This document shows, in pieces, positions 49,586 to 61,400 of a stretch of 64,000 nt of DNA (the first letter of the stretch is position 1; every line of letters starts with the position of its first letter). A program made the translations under genes and the position numbers. The notes beneath the pieces were generated by a model. It saw only the letters and a program-made list of their open reading frames with translations. It made no database searches and was not told the origin of the DNA. The stretch covers positions 1,302,001-1,366,000 of the forward strand of contig OX467082.1 in the NCBI GenBank assembly GCA_950106755.1. The letters are read 5' to 3'. The DNA is from Climacium dendroides. Lineage: Eukaryota > Streptophyta > Bryopsida > Hypnales > Climaciaceae.

Positions 49586-51369
49586 CAAGAGCATATAGAA
49601 GTAGAAATTAGAGGAAGTATGAATTAGCAAGCAAGTAGTATTTAGTTCCCCCTATCTCACCACTCTTTCTCTCTTCTAGCTTAGACTAAGTGGAGTTCAA
49701 AAACTCAATAGAATTGGTAGTTGTGAGGATTTGCAAAAAATATTGAAATTATTATAGTTGAAGTTGGAGAAGGAAGAGAAATCAAAAATATTTTGAACAA
49801 CCAATTAGAATTGAAATAAGGAAGGAGAGAAGATTGATCAAGTGAATGTAGTCAAATTACGTATTTTTATCGAAATACGCAAAATAAGTAAAGGAAGGAG
49901 GAGGAGAAGAAATAATTGAATAGGATAGAATAGAATATAGGAAAAGAAAAGAAAAGATAAAGAGAAGGGAAGGAAGAAGTTGAGAGAATTAGAACTTAGA
50001 TTTGTATTTAACACCCTCTTTTAAGCCGTGGGCAAAAATATCAAACGATTTTGGAAGATGGCGGATGATGGAGCATTCCAAGATGCCTAAATTGGATGAA
50101 ATTTTGACAAAACCAAAAGTTAAGAACAAGTCAAATTAGTAAAAAACAGAGAATATTAATTAGAATCTAGAACCGAAGAAAAACTTAATTTCAAATTGTA
50201 GATTAATAGATATTAATGGATGAAGTTTGAAGAACCATTTAAGTGGTCAAACTTCATCCATTGATAATTTCTAGTAGAAAGATCCAATTAGCAAGTGTAA
50301 AACCAATCTAGAATCTTAGAATGGAGAACTACATGAAAAAGGGGGTAAACTTTCTAAAATTAGTAAAGTAACAAGAATTAGACTGAAACCAAGAAGAACA
50401 GAAAAGGCTAACTTAAAGCTTAGAATTGAGAATAGAATGATAACTTAGAACCACAAACTTGTAGAGGAGGATAATTAGAACCCATGGGAACTTCAAACTC
50501 AAGAAAAGACTAAAAACCCAACAAGATATTAAAGGATGAAGTTCGAGGCTGGGATTGGATGAAACTTCAATAGATGTGTCAACTTAAGACCAAACTTCAG
50601 AGTTAGGTAGTAAGAAATGTTTCAAGTATATCTTCAAAACCCCAAAGTCCTTTGAATTAGGGAACCAAACTAAAACCGTGGATGAAGTTTTTGATGAACC
50701 ATTTAGCAATCAAACTTCATCTACCCGTATCTTTTGCTAGGAGTGTCCGATTAGGGTGAATTTTATAGTTTTGGAAAGGGGAATTAATCATCTACAATGG
50801 AATACTTATTTTGTATTTGAATCACCTTTTGCAAAATAACTTCAGTGGCTCATCAGAATTAGGAATTACCAAATAACTAGTAGGATAAAACTTGGTTTGG
50901 TTGGGTTTTTGCATGCTTGAAACATACTTAGGAATTAGAAAAGATTCATTGCTTGGAAGGCACAATGAACTGACGTTAAAACACCCATAAGATAGGACCG
51001 ATTTTAAGAATCTGGTTGTGTTTGTTGATTTACCAAGGGTAGATAAATAAGCGCTCACAAAAACATGAAATTGTTTTCTAATTTTGACATAGTATAGAAG
51101 TCCGTCTCCAATGTAGAAGTGACTTTAGTATGCTATTGCACTTGAAAGTCTAGTTTGGCACCTAAATGCTGGTATTGAATTTTCACATCAAATTCTCAGC
51201 GATTCAAGTCACCTTTCACCATTCACAAGATGACATGTGACATTTTTTCTTTTAAAAAACGACTTAATTTCTGCCAAATCTGACCTTCATGTAGGGTAGA
51301 ATCTCAACCAAAACCAAATAGAACCTCAGCAGTGTAGTAGAGTTTTTTTTGCAAAGAATTGCGTTGGCG

Positions 51370-53088
51370 ATGGCGCGTCTGAGTCATGATCTCCTGAAGC
51401 TGGCCGTTCTGCAATGCGAGCGCTTGCAGGAGCATTTGGCGCCCTCAGTTTTCCAGCGGACGGGAGGCTACTCGCATTTGCTAAAGAAGGCTTTCGCGCA
51501 GGTCGCTACTCCGGCTTCCACCGTTTTGCATCCCCAGATCACCGTGTCGCCCCCGATTTCCTTCACAGGTCAGTATCTCCGCCCTCTGCAATTCACAGTT
51601 GGAGTATTGATGACTAGCTCCAACTATCATGGTTGTTGTACTTCGATGTCTAACCCCTTAGTGTAAGGATGAAGGATTTTAGGTTTGAAAAGGGCAACTT
51701 CAATTGATCGTATTGTGAAAAATGTAATTCAGATGAGGCCATATTTTGTGTCACCAGAATCAGGGAAGAGCATTACATATGTTGGTCAAAGGACACAAAT
51801 GACCAAAACTAACCAAAGCTGGGTCAAAAAATTGAGGCAAAAATTGGACATCTTAGTCTTACAAGGGCTAATCGGAATTTGGAATTAGGAATTAGCCTAG
51901 ATGGTGCATTCCTCGTTCTTAATTCCGTGTGTTTGTGGTGTCAGAATTCGACGTGAAGTCCTTGTGCTATCCAAATGATGTGACGGAATTTGACGGTGTC
52001 TTGATCACCGGATCGCTCAGTGGAGTGTATGATGGCGATGCTTGGATTGAGCGCTTGCTTCATGTGAGATACCTCAACTTCAGGTACTCTTTCTTGTAGT
52101 CAATCCATGGCACCGAATTCTCGGTTCACACCGTGGGGCCTTGTGAAATGTATCTGAAATGCATTAAAGCACAGCTGTAAAGAACCGTTTAGATGATGTC
52201 CGCGTGATCTCTGCAGGAAATTCGAGATCTCGACAGGAAAAAGGTGAAGACGGTCGGCATTAGCTTTGGACACCAAGCAATTGCGCAGGCCTTGGGTGGT
52301 CACGTAGGTCGGAATCCAAAGGTGAATTTTCATCCTAGCCGGTCATGACCTAAAATTGTAGTTATGTGTGCGGTCGATTCCTCTCCTTGTGTTTCCTGAT
52401 GCATTCCTGGGGGTTCTCTCCGTAGGGTTCCGAGGTATCTGTGCGAACCGCAAGGGTGACGAAGGCCGGAGAGCAGGTCTTCTTACCCCCTTTGAATGAG
52501 TTTCGACTCCATTATCATCACAATGACGCCATCTTGAAACTGCCACCTGGTTTCCTCAACTTGGCAACTAACAACGTTACGGAGTTTCAGTCGATTGTGA
52601 GTAAAGCCGTCTTCTAATTCCGAGCTATACTTGTCTTTCATTGTGTATGGTGGGAAGCGGGAACCTCATGCTTGCGTTACAGTGGTTGACTCATTCTGTT
52701 CAGATCGATTGAGTTGGGGTGTACTACTGACGCCAGTTCATACTCTATGTTCTCTCCAGTACAAACGGCAGCAATTTCTCACGTTTTGTGGGTACGTTTC
52801 AATTCGTGGTTTTGTGTTTATTACTTACATTTGCAACCCTGTTTTGTTGGTATGTTTTGTTGACTAATGCAAAAGGCATTGACCTTTTCGGTTTGATTCA
52901 GGCACCCTGACTATTCGCATAACATTGAGGTGTTAGAAAAGTTGTTGGAGTATGACCGTGAGAAGCTGTGGGTGCCCGAGCAGCTTGTGGAACATGGCCT
53001 TGACACTCTTTCCCAGCCTACAGATTATGAGTGGGTTCTCAAGCAGATCCTGCTCTTCTACTACGGTCTCTTTGACAAATCCCCATGA
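51370..53088 (+). CDS. Class I glutamine amidotransferase-like protein with altered triad
   Basis: Six exons, join(51370..51568, 51945..52063, 52217..52321, 52426..52596, 52760..52791, 52902..53088), give 270 residues with consistent phases. The product resembles single-domain GATase1 proteins (GMP-synthase-like, gamma-glutamyl-peptidase-like). It has LAVLQCERLQ at the start, FDGVLITGSLSGVYDGDAWI, the nucleophile-elbow region VGISFGHQAIAQALGG (about residue 120), the LHYHHNDAILKLPPG strand and GHPDYSHNIEVL (about 209). Class I GATases use Cys-His-Glu, with GxCxGHQ and HPE motifs. Here the nucleophile position is Ser (residue 122, AGC) and HPE reads HPD (210-212). The fold is probably kept, but glutaminase chemistry is doubtful. 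All else looks intact and spliced, so it is not an obvious pseudogene. Confidence 0.85.
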
Positions 53089-53893
53089 TTGACTTTCCTC
53101 TTTCGTTTCACGTTCTTCCCTTCAACTTGTAAGTTGGTGGAATATTTTCTTACATTCTGTGTTTATTTTGGTTATACAGTAAATTGTAACGTATAAGTGT
53201 CAGAAATTGGGACCTCCGCATTTAAGCTTTTTTCATCATTTGAATTCTTCAACACTTACAATTTATCAAGTTTCATGAAGGTACCTACAATTCAAATAAT
53301 GTGCTTTCAGTATTGAGTACTTTCATTGCAGTCAACACTGCATTTATACATACTGGAGCAGAAGCTTTTCCTGCAATTCATTCCAAATTCCCCCGCCTTT
53401 GAATCCAAGTTTTTCATGGCACTTTGAGGAAGCTTATGAGATGCAATCTTTTGCAGTTTGTGAAATACAACTCTATGCTTGTATGACATAATTTTTTGCC
53501 AAGTCCATTTTGATGAAAGGTCATGGTTTGTCAAACATAAAACCATGCAATGTGGTATACTATTTTCCACTAATTCTATTTTTTTTAATCGTTTTTCCAC
53601 TTTTATAGTTCAAAAATGTTAATTTTGAGTTAAATAGTTAAATACTTTATATTTTGTACTTCACATTGGTGTTCTTCTATGGTCACATTATTTTTCATAC
53701 CAAAAACTTCGATGATTAATAACTAACATTTATATAATTTCAAAAAATTAAATTAAAAAAACTTTGGATTTGATTTCTATATATCATTTGTAGTTTTGTA
53801 TACACTAATAATGATATAGGGTGTAAATCACATAACAATATTACTTATCCTCTTCACACTTTATCAATAGGCTATACCATTTACAACAATATC

Positions 53894-53895
<2 letters not shown>

Positions 53896-53927
<32 letters not shown>
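53896..53927. repeat. (TA)n microsatellite
   Basis: About 16 TA dinucleotides. Confidence 0.95.
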
Positions 53928-53929
<2 letters not shown>

Positions 53930-54470
53930 AATAGTCACTTGACATGTTGCACATGTAAAAGTATCTGTATTCATGTATGGTGGTATACCCTAGTGAAAGT
54001 CCTATTGATCATTTGGGTGTCACAATCATGAATAATGTATCTTATTTATTGGCTTCAAAGAATTAAAGTTAGTCTCTTCATTTGGGCATATCTTTAAAAT
54101 TTCTCAAGGAGTGTTGAATTTGGAGGATTTCATCCCAATCCAATCATATTCCGTTTGATTTAGATATCCATGTGTCTATGCAATGTGGTTGTGGTAAGGG
54201 ACTTAGTTAGCCATGGGTATTTTAAATTGAGTTCATAGGTCTTCTATCTACCTATTCTTTTATTTTGTTTAGCATTTCAAGGATGGGGACCATTGGATCT
54301 CTTCATTTAGTAAATTTTGGCCAAGCTTTAAAATGAGGACAATGAATGAATAGGAAGGCGACTTCTTAACAAGTCATTTCACAAGGACAAAGTTTGCTTG
54401 TAGTAGTTTTTTCCTTTGTCACTTCATTTGTCATCCTTCCATCTACATTTCTCTTGGCCTCTGGGCTTTT

Positions 54471-54729
54471 TCCTCCCTTTGAACTTCGTCATGCCAATCC
54501 TAAATCCTTCTGCAACTACCTTAACCTCCTTTCTTTTGTATTTGTGGCTTTTATTTGTTGTGTGAGGTATTCAATTTTGTATCATATAACTAGTCCTACT
54601 TCCTCCCTTTGAACTTCGTCATGCCAATCCTAAATCCTTCTGCAACTACCTTAACCTCCTTTCTCTTGTATTTGTGGCTTTTATTTATTGTGTGAGGTAT
54701 TCAATTTTGTATCATATAACTAGTCCTAC
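54471..54729 (+). repeat. 130-bp tandem duplication
   Basis: Units 54471-54600 and 54601-54729 differ at about two bases, so the duplication is very recent. Confidence 0.95.
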
Positions 54730-55076
54730 ACTCCGTTGCAATGAACTCAAATTGTTTTGCCAAATATCAACAACATAGTTTAGTTTTATTAAATGCATAA
54801 TATGATATTAGAATCCAGCACAACTTTCTAATGATTAATTTCAATTCAAATGTTGTAATCAGTTGTGGACTATTTTCCATTTCAGTATAACCGAAATTGC
54901 ACATTGTTTCCCAATGATTCTCATTGTTTGAATAATTCTGCTTTTATTGACATGTTTCAAAACTATTCTCAATTTTTTTTCCTTTTCCTATTGATTCTCA
55001 GTGTGATTGTTCGGCAATACTAATGAATTCTTTTGCAGTCACAAACTTGGCGTTCACTTTCAGAAGACATCACAGA

Positions 55077-55739
55077 TCACAAATTGGACTTTGGTAGAAC
55101 TGCATTTCCTGAGGGAGCACCCACATGAAGGCCCGCACTTGCATCGACAACACTGGGGCCTTCATTTGCTGTCATAAGAAGGCTTTCATTGCCGACATCT
55201 ACAAGAGGATCCTCATTTGCATCCACAAAAAGGCCCTCATTCACATTTACATTTAGACCCTCATTGGTACCGTCATTTGCGTCTTCACTGGCATCCATAG
55301 GAGGACCCTCATTGACATCAATACCAGGGCCATCATCTGCATTCTCAGGAGGGCCCTCGTTGGCATCCTCAAAAGGGCTCTCATTGACAAAGGATTGACC
55401 CTCGTTGTCCTCCCCATCGGCATCCACAGGAAGGCTTTCACTTGCATTCACGGGAGGAGGGTCCTCGTTGGCATTCACAAACTGAGAGCCCTCATTAACA
55501 TCAACAGGAGAGCCTCCATTCATGCTGGCATCAACGGGACCCTCGTTGGCATCTACAAACGGGGCCTCATTGACAGTCAAATTGACAACTGAAACATCTG
55601 TGGGTATCCATTCGTCATCGTTGAAGAATATGGAAGGCTCGTTAAAGAACCCAGACCCGAGCTCATCAGGAAACCGCCTCTCCCCGTCAAACCCTAAACC
55701 TGATATATGCAGATAGAACACAGCACTTTGATTTTCCAT
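55077..55739 (-). CDS. Acidic protein with about 12-residue VNEGP/DANEGP repeats
   Basis: An uninterrupted 220-residue frame from a true ATG (55739). The first 60 residues are non-repetitive (HISGLGFDGERRFPDELG, FFNDDEWIPTDVSV). The rest is some twelve imperfect repeats on the theme VDANEGP, VNEGP, ENADDGP, strongly acidic and probably disordered, ending GNAVLPKSNL. The DNA repeats follow the codons, so it could be a minisatellite that happens to stay open. Against that, the unique N-terminus has normal codon use and the frame has no stop. No known domain is recognised. It could be an exon of a larger gene. Confidence 0.4.
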   Translation of the reverse strand: MENQSAVFYLHISGLGFDGERRFPDELGSGFFNEPSIFFNDDEWIPTDVSVVNLTVNEAPFVDANEGPVDASMNGGSPVDVNEGSQFVNANEDPPPVNASESLPVDADGEDNEGQSFVNESPFEDANEGPPENADDGPGIDVNEGPPMDASEDANDGTNEGLNVNVNEGLFVDANEDPLVDVGNESLLMTANEGPSVVDASAGLHVGAPSGNAVLPKSNL

Positions 55740-56798
55740 GCACTTACTGCATCATCAGTTTTTGTGATTACACTCAGCATTCCCATCCCCAATGCCAAGC
55801 AAGAAATGGCAGTCGTAAAATTGATCGATTGTTACCTTCACAGCCATCTTTTTCAGACGAATGCCAGTTAGATTATAATCAAGTTGCAAAACATAATCAT
55901 ATGCATACCCTACGTCAGGTTATAAGCCCAACCACAATCTAAGAGCAACAGGTAGTTGAATTCAGAATACAACAATATCATATAGACGCTGACAATTTGA
56001 AAAAAATATATAGACCTAATCCAGTCCACCTGTCTTCACAAACCGCCAGTGGAATCATTCAATGAACTTCCCAAAGCCGGAACTGACTTCCCAAAAAAAC
56101 AAAGAAGAACAAAGAAGATCATCCATTCGATATTGCAATACCACGTCCAATGACAGCATAAAGAGAGGTAGCAGGATTTCAAAGATTCCAAAAACGGAGT
56201 AAGTAATATATTGCATGAAAGCTTCTCATATTCAAGCTTCACAATACATTAAGCAAAGCCAGCAAGCAGAATATATGGTACATTACCTACCACCTAATAA
56301 CCTACAACCTAAGAGCGAAAGAGTGACGAAAAACTTCTAGTATTCTTTCAACCCAAACCTTCTAGCATTATCTAACCTCTGAAGCCACACTAACTAACCC
56401 TATCTACCTCCCCCAATATACACAGGAAGCGTCAAAGCGTACATCAGCCATCGATGATTCTACTATTGACCCCAGATGATAAACCCTTCCAATGATCTTA
56501 TTTCGGTGCTCCCAATAAATAGAAGTCACGACCAGGTTACAATGACTCCTCCGCCTCGGGTCCCTCCGCCACCAAATAAAACCACATCCGAAGACATGCT
56601 ACGTACACCATCCATAAACTCTACAGCGTCTCTTTGCTTTTGCATACAAAAAAACCCAAATCCCGTCCTTCCAGCAGTTTGCCACACCATGATTCAATTC
56701 CTTCAGTCAGTCGACCTTGTGTTCCAAGGCAGAAAAGAAACCTCCGTAACGCAAGCGACTCGGAAGAATGCGCGTGAGTTCCTAAAATTGTAACAAAA
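55740..56798. other. Spacer between the acidic ORF and the RING gene
   Basis: No supported coding region. The part nearest 56798 is likely the 3' UTR of the RING gene. Confidence 0.4.
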
Positions 56799-57602
56799 TC
56801 AAAAGAGGAGGAGGCAGACAATCACAAAAACGCCCAGGAGCACCAGTAGGCGAGAAAGCAGCGCTTCTTGCTGATCTGGAATGATGGGCTGATTAGTATG
56901 AATGTGACTGCCAGGCAATCCGTTTGTAGACCCGAGATGGATCCCCGGACCTCCCCCCATCCCGCTGGCCTCCGGGAAGCCATGCAACTGGAATCCAAAG
57001 AGAGACGGAAACAATCCAAATCCGGCGGAGAGTGTGATGTTACCGAATCGTGCAGTCGCAGCCGGGCCAGCTGAGCCTGCCATGAAATTAAACCCCGGTG
57101 GCGGGTATGGATTCTCAGCGTGTCGTGCAGTCTCGGGCCGTTGTCCAGCTGGGCGATGCGGAATGCTAAGCCCTGGAACAGCTTTCGTGCGAGGATCGAC
57201 GCAGTTCACTTTGCCTCTCCCGTACAAGGGGATCACCTTCTCCTCCTCCACACTGGCCTTGCAAACGGGACACTCTTGGCAGATACTGTGCATCTGCAGC
57301 CAACGGTACAGGCACGGCCAGCAGAACAGATGCCCGCAGAGGGTGACGACGGGGTCTTGAGCAAGCTCCAGGCAAATGTTGCAGTCGAAGCTTCCGCCTT
57401 GGTCGCTGGTGGCCGCACCGCCGGCCGCGGAAGACTCCTCACCAGCTGGACTGGGACCAGCTGCCGCATCTCGGACTCGCGAGCTCGGCCCGTCCTCCCC
57501 GTGCGGCTTCATGACGCTGCGCGCCTCATGCGCGTTCTCCGCGCTGGCGTCTCGACTTCCAGCAGCCCTGGCGGCGTGCACTCCAACCGTGGCTTCGCTC
57601 AT
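56799..57602 (-). CDS. RING E3 ubiquitin ligase, tail-anchored, RMA/RNF5-like
   Basis: A single exon of 267 residues. I start at the ATG at 57602 (MSEATVGVHAARAAG) because the 18 codons upstream are not conserved-looking. A disordered Ala/Ser-rich N-terminus is followed by a C3HC4 RING near residues 72-116: CNICLELAQDPVV, CGHLFCWPCLYRWL and CPVC. A Gly/Pro-rich middle follows with an NPYPPPGFNF segment. The C-terminus is one hydrophobic helix (LLSRLLVLLGVFVIVCLLLF) ending at the stop, a tail anchor. RMA/RNF5/RNF185 proteins sit in the ER membrane and ubiquitinate misfolded or regulated membrane proteins. The RING ligands are all present and the gene looks intact. Confidence 0.9.
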   Translation of the reverse strand: MSEATVGVHAARAAGSRDASAENAHEARSVMKPHGEDGPSSRVRDAAAGPSPAGEESSAAGGAATSDQGGSFDCNICLELAQDPVVTLCGHLFCWPCLYRWLQMHSICQECPVCKASVEEEKVIPLYGRGKVNCVDPRTKAVPGLSIPHRPAGQRPETARHAENPYPPPGFNFMAGSAGPAATARFGNITLSAGFGLFPSLFGFQLHGFPEASGMGGGPGIHLGSTNGLPGSHIHTNQPIIPDQQEALLSRLLVLLGVFVIVCLLLF

Positions 57603-57986
57603 GCCCGACCGTCGGCGCAACCCCAAAAATTGGCACTCAGAAAATAAAAAAAACAATCACCACAACCGAAATGGCACAAACCCTAAAACTCGAAACGCAT
57701 CCCAAATCTCCCCAATTCGCAAACCCATAAACCTCTCTCTTCACCGGGGGCGGAGAAACGAAGACGCCAGAGAAGATGCGATATTATCCCACGGGCGAGG
57801 CGAGGCGAGGCGATGTAATTTTCCCACTCCACGACAGATTCGAGTTTGCTGCAGCAAAAGAGGAGAGACCACCGACCGACGGACCCTAGCGCTTCTTCTT
57901 CTCCTTCTTCTTCTTCAAACCCTAAGGAGAGTTGGAACGGAGACTTCAGTTCCGCGAGGAGGCGGATCAAGAGATTAACATCTCGA
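57603..57986. promoter_or_regulatory. Probable divergent promoter with teloboxes
   Basis: GC-rich sequence between the RING gene (minus) and a possible plus-strand transcript. It has AAACCCTAA boxes near 57676 and 57917 and a CTTCTTCTT-rich leader-like tract (57892-57915) pointing right. Confidence 0.35.
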
Positions 57987-58100
57987 ATGTGTTACAGACA
58001 GAAGAATGGCAAGATTTTGTTTGACGAGCACGAGATGAGCGGGAAGGTGGCGATGGCGAAGTTTGAAGAGATTGATTGCGATAGCAAGCACGCGCCCCGT
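57987..58100 (+). CDS. Possible first coding exon of a divergent gene
   Basis: An ATG after a CT-rich, telobox-containing leader opens 38 codons (MCYRQKNGKILFDEHEMSGK) up to a donor CGT|GTGAGT. No matching downstream exon could be found before the repeats at 58.3 kb. The gene may be truncated by repeat insertion, or the frame may be chance. Confidence 0.25.
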
Positions 58101-58306
58101 GTGAGTGCGTGTCCGTCTCTGAGAGTATGTCGCTGCGAAGGGACGAGTAAGTAGCGCGTGCCAGCTGCTGTGCAGGCACTGCAAAAGACCGCCTGCGTGC
58201 CTCACGACCAGAACCCTCCAGATCTTAAGCTCTCAGGGTCTCAGGCAAGGCCTCCTCGTAGGTTCAGGGTCCTTCCTCGTAGGTTCCTTCACTCCACTCC
58301 GAAGTT

Positions 58307-59217
58307 GCCGGCCTGCCTCGTCCTTCCCCTCTTTTCTATTAACCCCGACCCGACCGTGGACCCTTTCCTCGCAAGTACTTACTTCTATTGAAAGTGTCCC
58401 CAAAAGAGCAATTAACTCTCGAACGGGGGGTAGTCACTCTGGAAACCATTCTTTTTTCTATAGTGTTTGGTCATCAACTACAAATATTCGAAAAGCACTC
58501 ATTGGAGGTCAAATTAGCATGCAAGACCTCTCCTTTTTGCACCAAATTTTTAGGATGAATATTTGCACTATTGTCTCATATGGAAGGATTCTTTCTTATC
58601 CAGTGGAGCACTCTCATCTGCAATTTTCTTATAGGGTTAAACCATTCCTATATTTGATGGCGATTAGTTGACTATAGCATTCGCATGAAGTTTTTCGAGT
58701 TGCCCTAGTAATTTGCCTCTTCTTTATAAAAAAAAGATGGAGGGATTTCTAAGAACATCAGTTGTCGGCCTACCTTGTCTTTTCCTTCCTTTTTATTAAC
58801 TTCAACTTGTCTAAAGATCCTTTCCTCACAAGTAAACTTCTATTGAAAGTGTCTCTCAAAGAGCAATTACCTCTCAAAGGAGGGGGTGGTCATTGTGGAA
58901 ACCACTCTTTTTCCCATAGTGTTTTGTCATCAACTTAAAAAATCTGAAAAGTATTCATTAGAGGTCAAATTAGTATACAAAACCTTCCTTTTTTGCACCA
59001 AATTTTTAGGATGAATATTTGCACTATTGTCTTACGTGGAAGGATTCTTTGTCATCCAATGGACCATTCTTGTCCACAATGTCCTTATATGGTTAAACCA
59101 TTCCTATATTTGATTGCAATTAGTTGACTGTAGCATTTATGAAGTTTTGCGAGTTGTCTTAGTAATTTGCCTCTTCTTTATAAAAAAGATGGGAGGATTT
59201 TTAAAAGCACCAATTAC
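58307..59217 (+). repeat. Tandem direct duplication, unit about 457 bp
   Basis: Copies 58307-58763 and 58764-59217 share GGATGAATATTTGCACTATT, GCACCAAATTTTTAGG and TATTGAAAGTGTC. At many differing sites copy 1 has C or G where copy 2 has T or A, for example GACCCGACCGTGGACCC against AACTTGTCTAAAGATCC. Confidence 0.85.
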
Positions 59218-59806
59218 ATCCTCTTCGTAACAAAATCCCCTAGTTCATTTCTTCTAGTATCATAATCTCACTGCCTATTTTCCTTCAAATTTAAATTTGT
59301 CAAACTACAATCTTCTTCTTTCAAGGATATGTTGGTTTTGAAACTAAAAGCCTAAATTTCATTACATCAAGCAAACATAGATGATAGAATAGAGACTAGC
59401 CACTATGACCAACTCTAAAGCAATATCTATCCTCACCTAGTCCAAGCATTCCAAGCCCTTTAACAACCAATCTGAAAGCACTATAAACCTTATCTATGAA
59501 TAAACCCACCTCCAACAATGTGAATTTTAGCCTTGGATTTGAAATGGCAAGCAACTATAATCTAACAATTTCATGAAAGTAGAGGCTATAAATCCACCTT
59601 TTTTTTGCACATCAATTGGATGTTGGTCCAACCAATTTTTTGTTCAGTTTTGGATCCTCTATTTTTACACTTCAATTGATTATTTTTCCAATTAAAGGTT
59701 GTAGTTTAGAATCAACTAACCAACAATTTTCCTTGAACATTGGTTGACTACTATTTTTTTAGATTTGGGTTTTAGGACCAAGCTATGTGATGGGTTTTTA
59801 GCCTAA
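59218..59806. other. AT-rich spacer, no gene
   Basis: No supported feature. A diverged duplication of about 100 bp is suggested near 59600-59760 by repeated CAATTGG/CAACCAATTT words. Confidence 0.5.
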
Positions 59807-60680
59807 AACTAGCGGTTGGCGCTTGCTATACTACGCATTCATCATTACAATTTTATAAGAATTTTGATGTATTAGATAGAATGCAGAGCAAAAATTTCAA
59901 TAAATCTTCAAATAAAAATGACTAAAATCTTTGTATAATTTTTTTTATAAGTAAGCATATATTGAAATGTACAATAGAAATTTATTGAATGATGAATGAA
60001 ACATATGCAATGGTAAATACTATAAAAGATACACATACATTAGAATGCATTAGAAATTTGACTTCATTGTTACAAAAAATGACAACCCAAATTGAAGAAT
60101 TGAAAAGAAAAATTTATAAATCTCAAAAACTTTGTGAACAACTTAATTGTTGTGGAATCCAAAATCACTTTTATTAAATAAATTTCTCAAAATCATTTGG
60201 TAGTAGCAATAGAAAATTGAAATCATGAAAGCTCAAAGCTCATAAAAGCACAAAATCATAGAAGTGCAAAGAAGTGTAAAGCCAAGAGAAGCAATGGATT
60301 TGCTACCTCTATAATATCATCCTATGGATCCTCTTTAATATCACCTTAATTACAACAACTATATTATTTTTATAATATCACCCTTTGTAAAAAGTGATAT
60401 TACAAAAGTGATTGCAAATTGCTACTTTATTTTTGTAATATCACATTGTGTGAAAATACAATTTCTATGTATGTATGATTGAAAATAATTTTACAAAATG
60501 TTTAAAATAATTATTTTAAAGACTTATTGAAATCATTATCATGCACTCTATTCAAATATATCAAAATTTTACTAATATGTGATACAATGAATGTGTAGCA
60601 TAGCTAGCAAGCATGAGTCCCTAGTATTAATGGTAGCATTTGTGATATTGCAAAGGGAGTTATGATTTTAGTAGTATGAT
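59807..60680 (+). repeat. Left arm of an 870-bp inverted repeat, MITE-like
   Basis: Starts AACTAGCGGTTGGCGCTTGC and ends GATTTTAGTAGTATGA. The complement is at 62332-63199. It contains an internal end-like motif near 60590-60645 (TAGCATAGCTAGCAAGC), so the arm resembles a complete MITE of about 830 bp plus flank. Confidence 0.85.
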
Positions 60681-61400
60681 AGCTTTCACTTCAAAAATTT
60701 ATAGTAGTTTCATATCCAATCTAAAAGTTGTAATTTTTAAAAATTTGGCTATTGAAAATATCCAATTTTTCAGATTTCATATACAATTTTCAATTGCTAA
60801 TACTACTAAATTAATTTTTTTGAAAAGCATACCTCCAACTACATTGAATTGGTTATTCAAACAATTTTGGTTATTTTCACTTTAGAAAATGAACCATAAA
60901 AAGTTGTCAAAGATAAAAAAGTATCTAAAAAATATCTTTTTTAGTTTAAATAGAAATTTTTAGAATAGCATAAGTATCTATATAATTTTGCTTATTAACT
61001 TTAATACCTATCAAACAAGTCTCAAGACATTGATGCCAATGGATGACTTTTGAGATTAGTGTAGAAATCAAGAATGCATCTATTAGTTCCAAGCCAGATC
61101 AATTTTGGCTAACTACCTTGATAATAGGTCTTGTTCTCCTAGGATTAAGAAATTCTTCAAATTGAAGGAAATGTAGATTTAGAGTTTGTTAGGCAAAATA
61201 AACTAGGGATGAAAATATAATTTTCAGTTTCTATCAAAGTGTTTGGGGCTAGAAAATTAGCAATTCATGAATGATTTCACATGCATAATATTAAGTGAAG
61301 GACTACAATTTTTCATCCCCTTTTATTAGAAGACCTTTGAATGTATTTGTAGTGAATGGTGTTAGAATTTCACTTATGAAAAAATTATTGAAGTCCCTAT

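Larger units (their letters stand above)
47682..51369. other. Repeat-rich intergenic region, no gene
   Basis: AT-rich. It includes three ACGGCGAAGCTTTG-like words near 48720-48855, a purine-rich tract at 49890-49990, and recurring GATGAAGTTT inverted repeats at 49085-50720. No coding region is supported. Confidence 0.55.
53089..55076. other. Intergenic region, no gene seen
   Basis: AT-rich after the GATase-like gene. It contains a TA microsatellite (53896-53927) and a recent 130-bp tandem duplication (54471-54729). Confidence 0.55.

Noticed and set aside
54394..54612. 72-codon hydrophobic frame
   Set aside because: It lies across a recent tandem duplication in AT-rich DNA, with no support beyond being open.
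59989..60177. 62-codon coiled-coil-like frame, also at 62829-63017
   Set aside because: Both copies lie inside MITE-like repeat arms. The third copy is deleted, and there is no sign of coding constraint.
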